A model generated the notes under the pieces. That model searched no databases, was not told the origin of the DNA, and worked only from the letters and a program-made list of their open reading frames with translations. The translations under genes were made by a program, and so were the position numbers. Shown here piece after piece: positions 28,689 to 37,181 of a DNA stretch of 64,000 nt (positions are counted from its first letter, which is position 1; each line of letters opens with the position of its first letter). The DNA is from Paradevosia sp036499825. Lineage in GTDB: Bacteria; Pseudomonadota; Alphaproteobacteria; Rhizobiales; Devosiaceae. The stretch is taken from NCBI GenBank assembly GCA_036499825.1, contig DASYCZ010000043.1:123209-187208 (forward strand), written 5' to 3'.

Positions 28689-30518
28689 ATGACCGCGCAG
28701 AACGGCGAAAACCCGATGAATGGCAAGACGGCTGCCGGCAAGAAATTGCGCTCCCGCGCCTGGTTCGATAACCCCGAAAACCCCGATATGACGGCGCTGT
28801 ATCTGGAGCGCTACCTCAATTTCGGCATTTCCCGCGAGGAACTGCAGTCCGGCAAGCCGATCATTGGTATCGCCCAGACGGGTTCGGACCTGTCGCCATG
28901 CAATCGCCATCACATCGTCCTGGCGCAGCGCGTGCGCGAGGGCATCCGCGAGGCCGGCGGCATCGCCATCGAATTTCCGGTCCATCCAATCCAGGAGACC
29001 GGCAAGCGCCCGACGGCCGGCCTCGACCGTAACCTGGCCTATCTGGGCCTTGTCGAAGTACTTTATGGCTATCCGCTCGATGGCGTTGTGCTGACCATCG
29101 GTTGCGACAAGACCACGCCGGCCATGCTCATGGGTGCGGCGACGGTGAACATTCCGGCGATCGCGCTATCGGTCGGGCCCATGCTCAACGGCTACCACAA
29201 GGGCGAGCGTACCGGCTCCGGCACGATCGTATGGAAGGCTCGCCAGATGATGGCTGCGGGCGAGATCGATTATTCGCAGTTCATCGACCTCGTGGCATCG
29301 TCGGCGCCTTCGACCGGCTATTGCAACACCATGGGCACTGCGACGACCATGAATTCGCTCGCCGAAGCGCTGGGCATGCAGTTGCCGGGTTCGGCCGCCA
29401 TTCCGGCGCCCTATCGCGACCGCCAGGAAATGGCCTATCGCACCGGCAAGCGCATCGTCGACATGGTGCATGAGGACCTGAAGCCCTCCGACATCCTGAC
29501 CAAGGACAACTTCATCAATACCATCGTGGTCAATTCGGCCATCGGTGGCTCGACCAATGCGCCCATCCATATCCAGGCCATCGCCCGCCACATCGGCGTC
29601 GAGCTGGAACTGAAGGATTTCGAGCGCTACGGCCACAAGGTGCCGCTTCTGGTCAACCTGCAGCCGGCCGGTGAGTATCTCGGCGAAGATTACTATCATG
29701 CCGGTGGGGTGCCGGCGGTGGTCAATGAACTGATGGGGCAGGGCCTCATTCGCGAGAATGCGCCGACCGTTAACGGCAAGAGCATCGGCGACAATTGCCG
29801 CAATACGCCGATCGAGGACGACAAGGTCATCCGCCGTTTCGGCAACCCGCTGAAGACCGATGCCGGCTTCCTCGTGCTGCATGGCAATCTCTTCGACAAC
29901 GCCATCATGAAGACCAGCGTGATTTCGCCGGAATTCCGCGATCGCTATCTCAACCATCCCAAGAGCCCCAACGCCTTCGAGGGCAAGGCCGTGGTCTTCG
30001 ACGGTCCAGAGGACTATCACCATCGCATCGACGATCCGGCGCTGGAGATCGACGAGAACACCATGCTGTTCATGCGCGGCGCCGGCCCGATCGGTTATCC
30101 GGGCGCGGCAGAGGTCGTGAACATGCGGCCGCCCGATTATCTGATCAAGAAGGGCATCACCGCGCTGCCCTGCATCGGCGATGGCCGCCAGTCCGGCACG
30201 TCGGGCTCGCCCTCGATCCTCAATGCGTCGCCGGAAGCGGCTGCGGGTGGCAACCTCGCCATTTTGAAGACCGGCGACCGCGTCCGCATCGATCTCAATA
30301 CGGGCGAAGCCAATATCCTGATCTCCGATGCCGACATTGCCAAGCGACGCAGCGACCTCGAGGCTTCCGGCGGCTACAAATATCCCAAACACCAGACGCC
30401 GTGGCAGGAGATCCAGCGCGGTATCGTCGACCAACTTGGCAGCGGCGCCGTGCTTACGCCGGCCGTGAAGTATCAGCGCATTGCCCAGACAGAGGGCATT
30501 CCGCGCGACAATCACTGA
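28689..30518 (+). CDS. IlvD/Edd-family sugar-acid dehydratase
   Basis: Fe-S dehydratase turning an aldonate into its 2-keto-3-deoxy acid; in this cluster most likely galactonate to KDGal. The 609-residue protein has the family Cys/ligand motifs 'LTIGCDKTTPAMLMGAATV', 'STGYCNTMGTATTMNSLAEA', 'NSAIGGSTNAPIHIQAIARH' and 'ALPCIGDGRQSGTSGSPS'. Length and 'RSRAWFDNPENPDMTALYLERY' resemble the arabonate/xylonate/galactonate group rather than IlvD. Start: ATG 28689 lies 8 bases after GGAGGA; an ATG at 28680 overlaps that site, and one at 28716 is possible. Classical DgoD is an enolase-family enzyme, so this would be a non-orthologous replacement. Confidence 0.88.
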   Translation: MTAQNGENPMNGKTAAGKKLRSRAWFDNPENPDMTALYLERYLNFGISREELQSGKPIIGIAQTGSDLSPCNRHHIVLAQRVREGIREAGGIAIEFPVHPIQETGKRPTAGLDRNLAYLGLVEVLYGYPLDGVVLTIGCDKTTPAMLMGAATVNIPAIALSVGPMLNGYHKGERTGSGTIVWKARQMMAAGEIDYSQFIDLVASSAPSTGYCNTMGTATTMNSLAEALGMQLPGSAAIPAPYRDRQEMAYRTGKRIVDMVHEDLKPSDILTKDNFINTIVVNSAIGGSTNAPIHIQAIARHIGVELELKDFERYGHKVPLLVNLQPAGEYLGEDYYHAGGVPAVVNELMGQGLIRENAPTVNGKSIGDNCRNTPIEDDKVIRRFGNPLKTDAGFLVLHGNLFDNAIMKTSVISPEFRDRYLNHPKSPNAFEGKAVVFDGPEDYHHRIDDPALEIDENTMLFMRGAGPIGYPGAAEVVNMRPPDYLIKKGITALPCIGDGRQSGTSGSPSILNASPEAAAGGNLAILKTGDRVRIDLNTGEANILISDADIAKRRSDLEASGGYKYPKHQTPWQEIQRGIVDQLGSGAVLTPAVKYQRIAQTEGIPRDNH

Positions 30519-30534
30519 GCGACGCTGCTCTGTG

Positions 30535-30574
30535 AAAAGCAAAAGGCCCGCTCAATGGCGGGCCTTTTGCTTTT
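30535..30574. terminator. Strong bidirectional terminator between dehydratase and lexA
   Basis: A 17-bp perfect stem, AAAAGCAAAAGGCCCGC (30535-30551) with its complement at 30558-30574, around a 6-base loop. The arms end in T-rich sequence on both strands, so it can stop the rightward dehydratase transcript and the leftward lexA transcript. Confidence 0.92.
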
Positions 30575-30611
30575 CCGAACTGGCTCAATCAGGGCGAACT
30601 CACCCCAGGGC

Positions 30612-31334
30612 TCAATACTTGCGCAGCAGCCCCACCAGCCGTCCCTGGACCTTCACCTGGTCCGGCCCGAAGATGCGCGTTTCATAGGCCGGGTTGGCGG
30701 CTTCCAGCGCGATGGAATTTCCCTTGCGGCGTAGGCGCTTGAGCGTGGCCTCCTGATCGTCCACGAGAGCGACGACGATCTCGCCGGTGCTGGCCGAGTC
30801 CTGTTTCTTGATGAGCACCGTATCGCCATCGAAGATACCGGCCTCGATCATCGAGTCACCGCGCACTTCCAGGGCATAGTGCTCACCAACGCCCAGCATT
30901 TCGGGTGGAACCGAGATGGTATGGCTATGGGTCTGGATTGCCTCGATCGGCGTGCCGGCCGCGATACGGCCCATAACAGGGATGGAAACCGACCGGCTGC
31001 CATCGTCGCCCGCAGGCGGAGCACTGGCGCGCGGCGGCGGGGCCGCGACCTTGCCGAGATTGCCTTCGATGACATTGGGTTCGAACCGCGCCTTGCGGCC
31101 ACCCAGCGACGGGTTCATCGAATCCGGCAACCGGATGACTTCCAGCGCCCGGGCCCGATTGGGAAGACGACGGATGAAACCGCGCTCTTCCAGCGCCGTA
31201 ATCAGGCGGTGAATGCCAGATTTCGAAGCGAGATCAAGGGCGTCCTTCATCTCATCGAAAGAGGGCGGAATGCCGGTTTCTTTCATCCTTTCATGGATGA
31301 ACATCAGCAGTTCGTGTTGCTTGCGCGTCAGCAT
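30612..31334 (-). CDS. lexA: SOS repressor LexA
   Basis: Transcriptional repressor of the DNA-damage response that cleaves itself when RecA filaments form. The 240-residue protein has an N-terminal winged helix ('MLTRKQHELLMFIHERMKETGIPPSFDEMKDAL' region), a long linker rich in Ala/Pro, the Ala126-Gly127 cleavage site in 'MGRIAAGTPI', catalytic Ser161 in 'EVRGDSMIEAG' and Lys199 in 'EATLKRLRR'. It is the last gene of the leftward run, but has its own promoter with two SOS boxes at 31356-31395, so it is autoregulated. The same box type precedes genes at 2904 and 56241. Confidence 0.97.
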   Translation of the reverse strand: MLTRKQHELLMFIHERMKETGIPPSFDEMKDALDLASKSGIHRLITALEERGFIRRLPNRARALEVIRLPDSMNPSLGGRKARFEPNVIEGNLGKVAAPPPRASAPPAGDDGSRSVSIPVMGRIAAGTPIEAIQTHSHTISVPPEMLGVGEHYALEVRGDSMIEAGIFDGDTVLIKKQDSASTGEIVVALVDDQEATLKRLRRKGNSIALEAANPAYETRIFGPDQVKVQGRLVGLLRKY

Positions 31335-31355
31335 GGTGCCCCCTAACGGGAATCA

Positions 31356-31395
31356 GAACAAAGGCTGAACCTTTATACGTGTTCCAGTTATGTTC
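31356..31395 (-). promoter_or_regulatory. lexA promoter with two LexA boxes
   Basis: On the plus strand GAACAAAGGCTGAAC (31356-31370) and GTTCCAGTTATGTTC (31381-31395) are two perfect tetranucleotide repeats with N7 spacing. Read leftward, -35 TTGCAG and -10 TATAAA are 17 bases apart, one box lying between them and the other just downstream of the -10. This is the alphaproteobacterial LexA operator form and implies tight autoregulation, separate from the upstream moeA transcript. Confidence 0.9.
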
Positions 31396-31420
31396 TGCAA
31401 CAAGCCGGTAAATTTTGCGT

Positions 31421-32620
31421 TTAGACCAGCGGAATGACGTCGATCAGCGTGCCAGCCTGCTGTAGCGGCGCATTCTCCGGCTGGATGATCAAAGCCTGGG
31501 CCTGCCCGAGAGAGAACGTATGGCCGCTGTCGGTTTCGGTGATCGGTCGAACGAATGTGCCGGCGGCGCTGGTTTCCAGCGTGGCCCGCTGAAAATGGCG
31601 GCGGGAGCCGTTGGCAGGCAATTCGGCGGCAAGCGGCAGTCGCAGGCGCGGGCCAGTTGGATCGGCGCCCACCCATCGGCGCAGGGTCGGAAGCAGGAAC
31701 AGGGTGGCGGTGACGAGAGCCGAAACGGGGTTGCCCGGAAGGCCAAAAATCAGCGTGCGGCCGAGAGTGCCGAACATCAGCGGTTTGCCCGGCCGGAGGT
31801 TGATGCGCCAGAAATCCATCTCGACGTTCAAGGATTTGAGTACGTCCTGCACGATGTCGTGGTCACCCACGCTGGCGCCGCCGCTGGTGACGAGAATGTC
31901 GGTGCCGGCGGCGAAGGCATTGCGGAGCGTGCGTTCCAGGTTTGCGGCGTTGTCGTCCGCGATGCCAAGATCCGTGACGCTTTCGGCATGAGGCTTGAGG
32001 AGAGCCTCAAGGCCGAAATTGTTGGCCGAAACGATCTGGCTCGGGCCAAGTTTGGCGCCGGGCAGGACGAGTTCATCGCCGGTTGCGAGAATGGAAACCG
32101 TCGGACGTCTGGAGACGGTCAGCAGGGGCTGGTTTGCTGCCGCGGCGAGGGTCAGCGAATAGGGGGTAAGCCGCGCGCCGGCGGGCAGCAGCACCTGACG
32201 GTCTCGAAAATCGTTGCCGACCGGGCGGATGAAGTCCCCCGGTTTCGGCTTGCTCGAGAAGGAAACGCGATCGGCCAGGACGCTCGCCTCTTCCTGCATG
32301 ATGACGGCATCGGCACCCTCGGGGACCGGTGCACCGGTGAAGATGCGAACGGTCTGGTGCGGCTCCATGCGGCCCGAAAATGCCTCGCCGGCCTTGGAAA
32401 ACCCCGTCAGGGTCGCGCTGTCCGACCCCTCCAGGAACGCCGTCTGGACCGCATAGCCGTCCATGGCGCTGGCATTGAAGGGAGGCTGGTTATGCGCCGC
32501 GATGAGCGGCTGGAACAGCACCCGGCCTTCGGCCCCGCGCAATGCCACCGATTCCGGCGAAGGCGCGGGAATGCGGGCATAGATCTTTTCGAGCGCTGCT
32601 TCGACGGGGAGCAAGCTCAT
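31421..32620 (-). CDS. moeA: Molybdopterin molybdotransferase
   Basis: Inserts molybdate into adenylated molybdopterin, the last step of Moco synthesis. The 399-residue protein has the MoeA domain order with 'FNASAMDGYAVQ', 'RIFTGAPVPEGADAVIMQE', the MoCF-like 'VSILATGDELVLPG' and 'ILVTSGGASVGDHDIVQDVL', and the C-terminal 'FGLPGNPVSALVTATLFLLP'. Its start overlaps the end of moaC by 4 bases. Part of the leftward trp-moa-moe run. Confidence 0.95.
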   Translation of the reverse strand: MSLLPVEAALEKIYARIPAPSPESVALRGAEGRVLFQPLIAAHNQPPFNASAMDGYAVQTAFLEGSDSATLTGFSKAGEAFSGRMEPHQTVRIFTGAPVPEGADAVIMQEEASVLADRVSFSSKPKPGDFIRPVGNDFRDRQVLLPAGARLTPYSLTLAAAANQPLLTVSRRPTVSILATGDELVLPGAKLGPSQIVSANNFGLEALLKPHAESVTDLGIADDNAANLERTLRNAFAAGTDILVTSGGASVGDHDIVQDVLKSLNVEMDFWRINLRPGKPLMFGTLGRTLIFGLPGNPVSALVTATLFLLPTLRRWVGADPTGPRLRLPLAAELPANGSRRHFQRATLETSAAGTFVRPITETDSGHTFSLGQAQALIIQPENAPLQQAGTLIDVIPLV

Positions 32621-33096
32621 GGCGTCCGCCGATAGTCGCCGGATTTACCGCCCGACTTCTCCACGAGCTGTACATTGGTGATGGTCATGCCGCGATCGAT
32701 GCCCTTGGCCATGTCGTAAAGGGTGAGGGCGGCGGTCGAGGCGGCGACCAGCGCTTCCATCTCCACACCGGTCTGCCCGGTGGTTTCCGCCGTGGCGGTG
32801 ATCATCAGGGCAACGCCTTCGCCGACGATTTCTACTTCCACCTTGGTGAGTGCGATGGGATGACAGAGCGGGATGAGCTCGGCGGTTTTCTTGGCGGCCA
32901 TGATGCCGGCGATGCGAGCCACGGCGAGAGCATCGCCCTTCTTGAGGCTGCCACCCAAAATGGCCTCGATAGTTTCCGGCAGGGCTTCGAGCGTCGCATG
33001 GGCTATCGCCCGGCGCCGCGTCGCGTCCTTGTCGCCGATGTCGACGATATGGGCTTCACCACGTTGATTGAGATGGGTGAGGATGGGGGCGGCCAT
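32617..33096 (-). CDS. moaC: Cyclic pyranopterin monophosphate synthase
   Basis: Acts with MoaA in the first step of molybdenum cofactor synthesis. The 159-residue protein has the MoaC motifs 'HIVDIGDKDATRRRAIA', 'IPLCHPIALTKVEVEI', 'GVEMEALVAASTAALTLYDM' and the C-terminal 'VEKSGGKSGDYRR'. It overlaps trpC by one base and moeA by four. moaC-moeA after trpDC is a recurrent alphaproteobacterial order. Confidence 0.97.
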   Translation of the reverse strand: MAAPILTHLNQRGEAHIVDIGDKDATRRRAIAHATLEALPETIEAILGGSLKKGDALAVARIAGIMAAKKTAELIPLCHPIALTKVEVEIVGEGVALMITATAETTGQTGVEMEALVAASTAALTLYDMAKGIDRGMTITNVQLVEKSGGKSGDYRRTP

Positions 33097-33902
33097 CAGG
33101 CGACCTCCGTCCCCTGCAGCAACTGCCTGGTGGCAGCCACGACATCGGCCTGGCGCATCAGGCTTTCGCCGACGAGGAACGTGCCGATATGGGCCTCGCG
33201 GTCGAGCAATTCGACATGCTGATGGTTGACGATGCCGCTTTCGCTGATCAGGTGTTTGCCGGACGGCACGCCACCGGCGAGGTTGATCGAGGTGGTGAGC
33301 GTCGTCTCGAAAGTGCGCAGATTACGGTTGTTGATGCCTATCATATCGACATCGAGCGCCAAGGCCCGGTCGAGCTCAAGCTGGTCATGCACCTCGACCA
33401 GGGCATCCATGCCCCATTCCTCGGCGGCGTCGAGCAGGTAGCGCGCCGTGTCGTCGCCGACCGCAGCGAGGATGATAAGGATGCAGTCGGCGCCCATGGC
33501 CCGGGCCTCGACCACCTGGTAGGTCTCGAAGAGGAAATCCTTGCGCAGCACCGGTAACTGCACGGCGTTGCGGGCTTCGACGAGAAAGTCGGGCGAGCCC
33601 TGGAACGACGGCTTGTCGGTGAGCACCGACAGGCACGTGGCCCCGCCGAGCTCGTAGTCGCGGGCGATCTGGGCCGGGTTGAAGTCCGGCCGGATCAGAC
33701 CCTTGGACGGGCTCGCCTTCTTGACCTCGGCGATCAGCGCGTATTGGCCTTTGGCGCGCTTTGCCTTCAGGGCCTTGAGGAAGCCGCGCGGCGGCGCCTG
33801 GTCGCCGGCGATGGCAGCGACTTCTTCCCAGGGGCGCAGCGTCTTGGCGGCGGCAATCTCTTGGCGCTTATAGGCTTCGATCTGCTGCAGAATGTCGGTC
33901 AT
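33096..33902 (-). CDS. trpC: Indole-3-glycerol phosphate synthase
   Basis: Closes the indole ring in tryptophan synthesis. The 268-residue TIM barrel has the TrpC signature 'LIAEVKKASPSKGLIRPDFN', 'DYELGGATCLSVLTD', 'LPVLRKDFLFETYQV' and 'IGINNRNLRTFETTL'. It is monofunctional (no PRAI domain). It overlaps trpD by 4 bases upstream and moaC by one base downstream, so it is part of a tightly coupled leftward run. Confidence 0.97.
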   Translation of the reverse strand: MTDILQQIEAYKRQEIAAAKTLRPWEEVAAIAGDQAPPRGFLKALKAKRAKGQYALIAEVKKASPSKGLIRPDFNPAQIARDYELGGATCLSVLTDKPSFQGSPDFLVEARNAVQLPVLRKDFLFETYQVVEARAMGADCILIILAAVGDDTARYLLDAAEEWGMDALVEVHDQLELDRALALDVDMIGINNRNLRTFETTLTTSINLAGGVPSGKHLISESGIVNHQHVELLDREAHIGTFLVGESLMRQADVVAATRQLLQGTEVA

Positions 33903-34918
33903 GACGAAAGTCCGTTGGAGACGCTGATGAGTTTGTCGAGCGTGGCCTTGGCCGCGCCGCTGTCGATGCGCTCCTTGGCCAGTGCGACGCCGGCCTTGAT
34001 GTCCGGCACCTTGTCGGCGACGAACAGCGCCGCCGCACTGTTAAAGAGCACGATATCCCGATAGGCGCCCGGCGCACCGTCGAGCAGGGCTCGCAACGCC
34101 TCGGCATTGTGCTGTGGATCGCCGCCCTTGAGGTCGGCCAGGGTCGACCGGTCGAGGCCGACATCTTCCGGCGCAATCATGAAAGTTGTAAGACTGCCGC
34201 CCTCGATCTGCGCGATATGGGTCGGCCCGGTCGTCGTGATCTCGTCGAGGCCGTCGCTGCCATGGACGACCCAGGCCTTGATGGCCCGGTTGGCGAGAAG
34301 CGCGGCGGCCACCGGCTCGACCCATTCCTCGCCGTATACGCCAAGCACGTAACGCCGCACGCCCGCCGGGTTTGACTGCGGGCCGAGGAGATTGAACATG
34401 GTCCTGGCGCCGAGTTCGACGCGCGTGGGCCCCACATATTTCATCGCCGGGTGATGCGAGGGCGCGAACATGAAGCCGATGCCCGCATCGGTGATGCAGC
34501 GGCTGATCTGCTCCGGTGTCAGGTCGAGCTTGACGCCAAGTGCCTGGAGGGCCTCGGCCGAACCCGATTTGGACGAGAGCGCGCGGTTGCCATGCTTGGC
34601 TACCGGCACCCCGGCCGATGCCACCACGAACGCGCTGGCGGTCGATATGTTGAGCGTGCCGGCGCCATCACCGCCGGTGCCGACGATGTCGACGGCATTG
34701 TCGGGCGCCACGACGGGCACCATCATCTCGCGCATGATGGAGACGGCCGCGGCGATCTCCACCACGGTTTCGCCCTTGACCCGCATGCCCATGAGGAAGG
34801 CGCCGAGTTGCGACGGGGTCGCTTCGCCCGACATGATGCGGTTCATCAGTCCGCGCATTTCCTCGCCGGTCAGGTCGCGGCGCGAGGCGATCTTGTTGAG
34901 TGCTGCCTTGATATCCAT
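33899..34918 (-). CDS. trpD: Anthranilate phosphoribosyltransferase
   Basis: Transfers phosphoribose from PRPP to anthranilate. The 339-residue protein shows the PRPP-binding loop 'DIVGTGGDGAGTLNISTASA', 'KHGNRALSSKSGSAEALQALGV', 'FMFAPSHHPAMKYV' and 'RTMFNLLGPQSNPA'. It is separate from the glutamine amidotransferase domain, which is encoded 19 bases upstream by trpG. Confidence 0.97.
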   Translation of the reverse strand: MDIKAALNKIASRRDLTGEEMRGLMNRIMSGEATPSQLGAFLMGMRVKGETVVEIAAAVSIMREMMVPVVAPDNAVDIVGTGGDGAGTLNISTASAFVVASAGVPVAKHGNRALSSKSGSAEALQALGVKLDLTPEQISRCITDAGIGFMFAPSHHPAMKYVGPTRVELGARTMFNLLGPQSNPAGVRRYVLGVYGEEWVEPVAAALLANRAIKAWVVHGSDGLDEITTTGPTHIAQIEGGSLTTFMIAPEDVGLDRSTLADLKGGDPQHNAEALRALLDGAPGAYRDIVLFNSAAALFVADKVPDIKAGVALAKERIDSGAAKATLDKLISVSNGLSS

Positions 34919-34937
34919 CGATGTCTCCCGGTCGATA

Positions 34938-35534
34938 TCAGGCCGCGCGGCCGAGATTGAAATCGCGTGCGATGTTCAGGAAATTCTGCAGCAGGGCGTG
35001 GCCGTTCTCCGAAGCGATGCTTTCGGGATGGAACTGCACGCCATGCGTCGGCATGGTCTTGTGCTGCACGCCCATGATCAGGCCATCATCACTGGTGGCG
35101 GTGACCTCCAGCGTTTTGGGCAGCGTCTCGGGCTTGACGATCAGCGAGTGGTAACGCGTCGCCTCGAAACCGGAATTGAGGCCGCGGAAGAGGCCCTTGC
35201 CGCTGTGCTGGATCTTGCTGGTCTTGCCATGCATCAGGTGCGGTGCGCGGATGACATCGCCACCCATGGCCTCACCGATGGCCTGATGGCCAAGACAGAC
35301 GCCGAGCAGGGGCGTCGTTGGCGCGAAGCGGTCGATGAGCGCGATGCAGATGCCGGCATCTGCCGGCACGCCCGGACCCGGCGACAGCACGATGGCGTCG
35401 GGTGCCATGGCGGCAACCTCATCCAGCGTGATCTTGTCGTTGCGGCGCACCGTGGAGTTGGCGCCGAGATCGCCCAGGAACTGGACGAGATTGTATGTGA
35501 AGCTGTCGTAATTATCGATGACCAGAAGTTTCAT
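34938..35534 (-). CDS. trpG: Anthranilate synthase component II (glutamine amidotransferase)
   Basis: Supplies ammonia from glutamine to TrpE and probably also serves p-aminobenzoate synthesis. The 198-residue class I amidotransferase has 'LLVIDNYDSFTYNLVQFLG', the nucleophile Cys in 'PLLGVCLGHQAIGEAMGG' and the His-Glu pair in 'GVQFHPESIASENG'. It is a stand-alone gene, unlike the trpE(G) fusion of Rhizobium and relatives, and is separated from trpE by 137 bases without a clear terminator. Confidence 0.97.
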   Translation of the reverse strand: MKLLVIDNYDSFTYNLVQFLGDLGANSTVRRNDKITLDEVAAMAPDAIVLSPGPGVPADAGICIALIDRFAPTTPLLGVCLGHQAIGEAMGGDVIRAPHLMHGKTSKIQHSGKGLFRGLNSGFEATRYHSLIVKPETLPKTLEVTATSDDGLIMGVQHKTMPTHGVQFHPESIASENGHALLQNFLNIARDFNLGRAA

Positions 35535-35671
35535 GACCTTAGCCTATCACCATTGTGTCTGACGTCACGCCCGCGAGGCGGGCATCCGGGAAGTCGCAGA
35601 TGAACTGCGCCATCGCCGGCTGGCCGCTTGCGCGGTGACTGACAGGACCTCAGGGTGAAAGGCGGGGGCGG

Positions 35672-37180
35672 TCATTGCCCGATCCTCGCTTCGCCAGCAT
35701 AGCGCATGGCTTCTTCGGCGGCGCTGAACAGGGCGCGGGCCTTGTTCTCGCATTCGAGCTGTTCCAGTTCGGGCTTGCTGTCGGCGACGATGCCCGCGCC
35801 GGCCTGCACATAGAGCTTCCCATTGGCAAGGATCGCGGTGCGCAGCACGATGCAGGTGTCCATGTTGCCGTCGGCTCCGAAATAGCCGACGCAGCCGCCA
35901 TAGATGCCACGCCGGGATTTCTCCAGCTCGTCGATGATCTCCATGGCCCGTACTTTTGGCGCGCCCGATACCGTGCCCGCCGGGAAGCCGGCGCTCAGGG
36001 CATCGATGAAGTCATATTGCGGATCGAGCTCTCCAATGACGTTGGAGACGATGTGCATGACGTGCGAATAGTATTCGAGGAAGAACTTGTCGGTGACTTC
36101 CACGCTGCCGATCTTGGCGACCCGGCCCACATCGTTGCGGCCCAGGTCCAGCAGCATCAGGTGTTCGGCCAGTTCCTTGGGATCGGAAAGCAGCTCGTCG
36201 GCCAATTCCTTGTCACGCGTCGGCGTAGCGCCGCGTTTGCGGGTGCCGGCGATGGGACGGATGGTCACCTGGCCCTTGTCGACCTTGACCAGGATTTCCG
36301 GGCTGGAGCCGGCCACCGAGAAGTCGCCGAAATCGAGGAAATACATATAGGGCGAGGGATTGGTGCGGCGCAGCGCGCGATACAGCGTCGTGGGAGGCAG
36401 CGTGAAGTCGGCCTCGAAGCGTTGGCTCAGCACCACCTGGAAGATGTCGCCGGCCCTGATATATTCCTTGGCCGTCTCCACCATGCCGAAATATTCGTCG
36501 CGTGAGGTATTGCTGGTGACGGCGATGTCCTGCAGTGCCGGCTCGTTGCCGATCACGGGCAGGGGGCGGCTCAACCGCTGCGTCGCATTATCGAGGCGGG
36601 AATTTGCCGCCTCCAGCGCCTGCATCGCGCTGGTGCCCGAACGCGGATAGACCGGCGCCGTGAGATAGAGCTCGTCCTTGAGCGTATCGAAGATCGCAAG
36701 GATCGAGGGCCGCATCAGGATGGCGTCGGGAAAACCGAGATGATCGGGATTGCTGTCCGGCAGCACTTCCATCTGCCGCACCATCTCGTAGCCGAGATAG
36801 CCATGAATGCCGGCGGCGCTGGAGGGCAGGCCCTCGGGTACGTCAATCTGCGACTCCTTCACCAGAGCACGAAGCGCCAGCAGTGGCGGCTCGTCCACGG
36901 GCACGAAAGCTTCGGCATCGGTGCCCGCATTGCGGTTGACGCTGGCCTTGCCGCCCACCACCTTCAGGATCACGTCAGGCAATAGCCCGATAATGGAATA
37001 GCGACCCTTGATGGCGCCGTCCTGCACCGATTCGAGCAGGAAGGTGTTGCGGCGGCCATCGGCGAGCTTCAGATAGGTGCCGATGGGCGTTTCGAGATCG
37101 GCGACGACGCGCCGATAGACGATCTGAGCAACGCCCTCGTCGTAGCGGGCGCCGAAGCGCTGTTGGAAATCCTCACCCAT
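35672..37180 (-). CDS. trpE: Anthranilate synthase component I
   Basis: Makes anthranilate from chorismate with TrpG. The 502-residue protein has the tryptophan-feedback motif 'NTFLLESVQDG' at the N-terminus and the chorismate-binding core with 'RPIAGTRKRGATPTRDKELA', 'HLMLLDLGRNDVGRVA' and 'GCVGYFGADGNMDTCIVLRT'. I placed the start at 37180 ('MGEDFQQRFGARYD'); the frame is open for 96 more codons but those overlap the PPIase gene. Only one base separates it from that gene's stop, so there is no room for a leader peptide or attenuator. Confidence 0.96.
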   Translation of the reverse strand: MGEDFQQRFGARYDEGVAQIVYRRVVADLETPIGTYLKLADGRRNTFLLESVQDGAIKGRYSIIGLLPDVILKVVGGKASVNRNAGTDAEAFVPVDEPPLLALRALVKESQIDVPEGLPSSAAGIHGYLGYEMVRQMEVLPDSNPDHLGFPDAILMRPSILAIFDTLKDELYLTAPVYPRSGTSAMQALEAANSRLDNATQRLSRPLPVIGNEPALQDIAVTSNTSRDEYFGMVETAKEYIRAGDIFQVVLSQRFEADFTLPPTTLYRALRRTNPSPYMYFLDFGDFSVAGSSPEILVKVDKGQVTIRPIAGTRKRGATPTRDKELADELLSDPKELAEHLMLLDLGRNDVGRVAKIGSVEVTDKFFLEYYSHVMHIVSNVIGELDPQYDFIDALSAGFPAGTVSGAPKVRAMEIIDELEKSRRGIYGGCVGYFGADGNMDTCIVLRTAILANGKLYVQAGAGIVADSKPELEQLECENKARALFSAAEEAMRYAGEARIGQ

Positions 37181-37181
37181 C

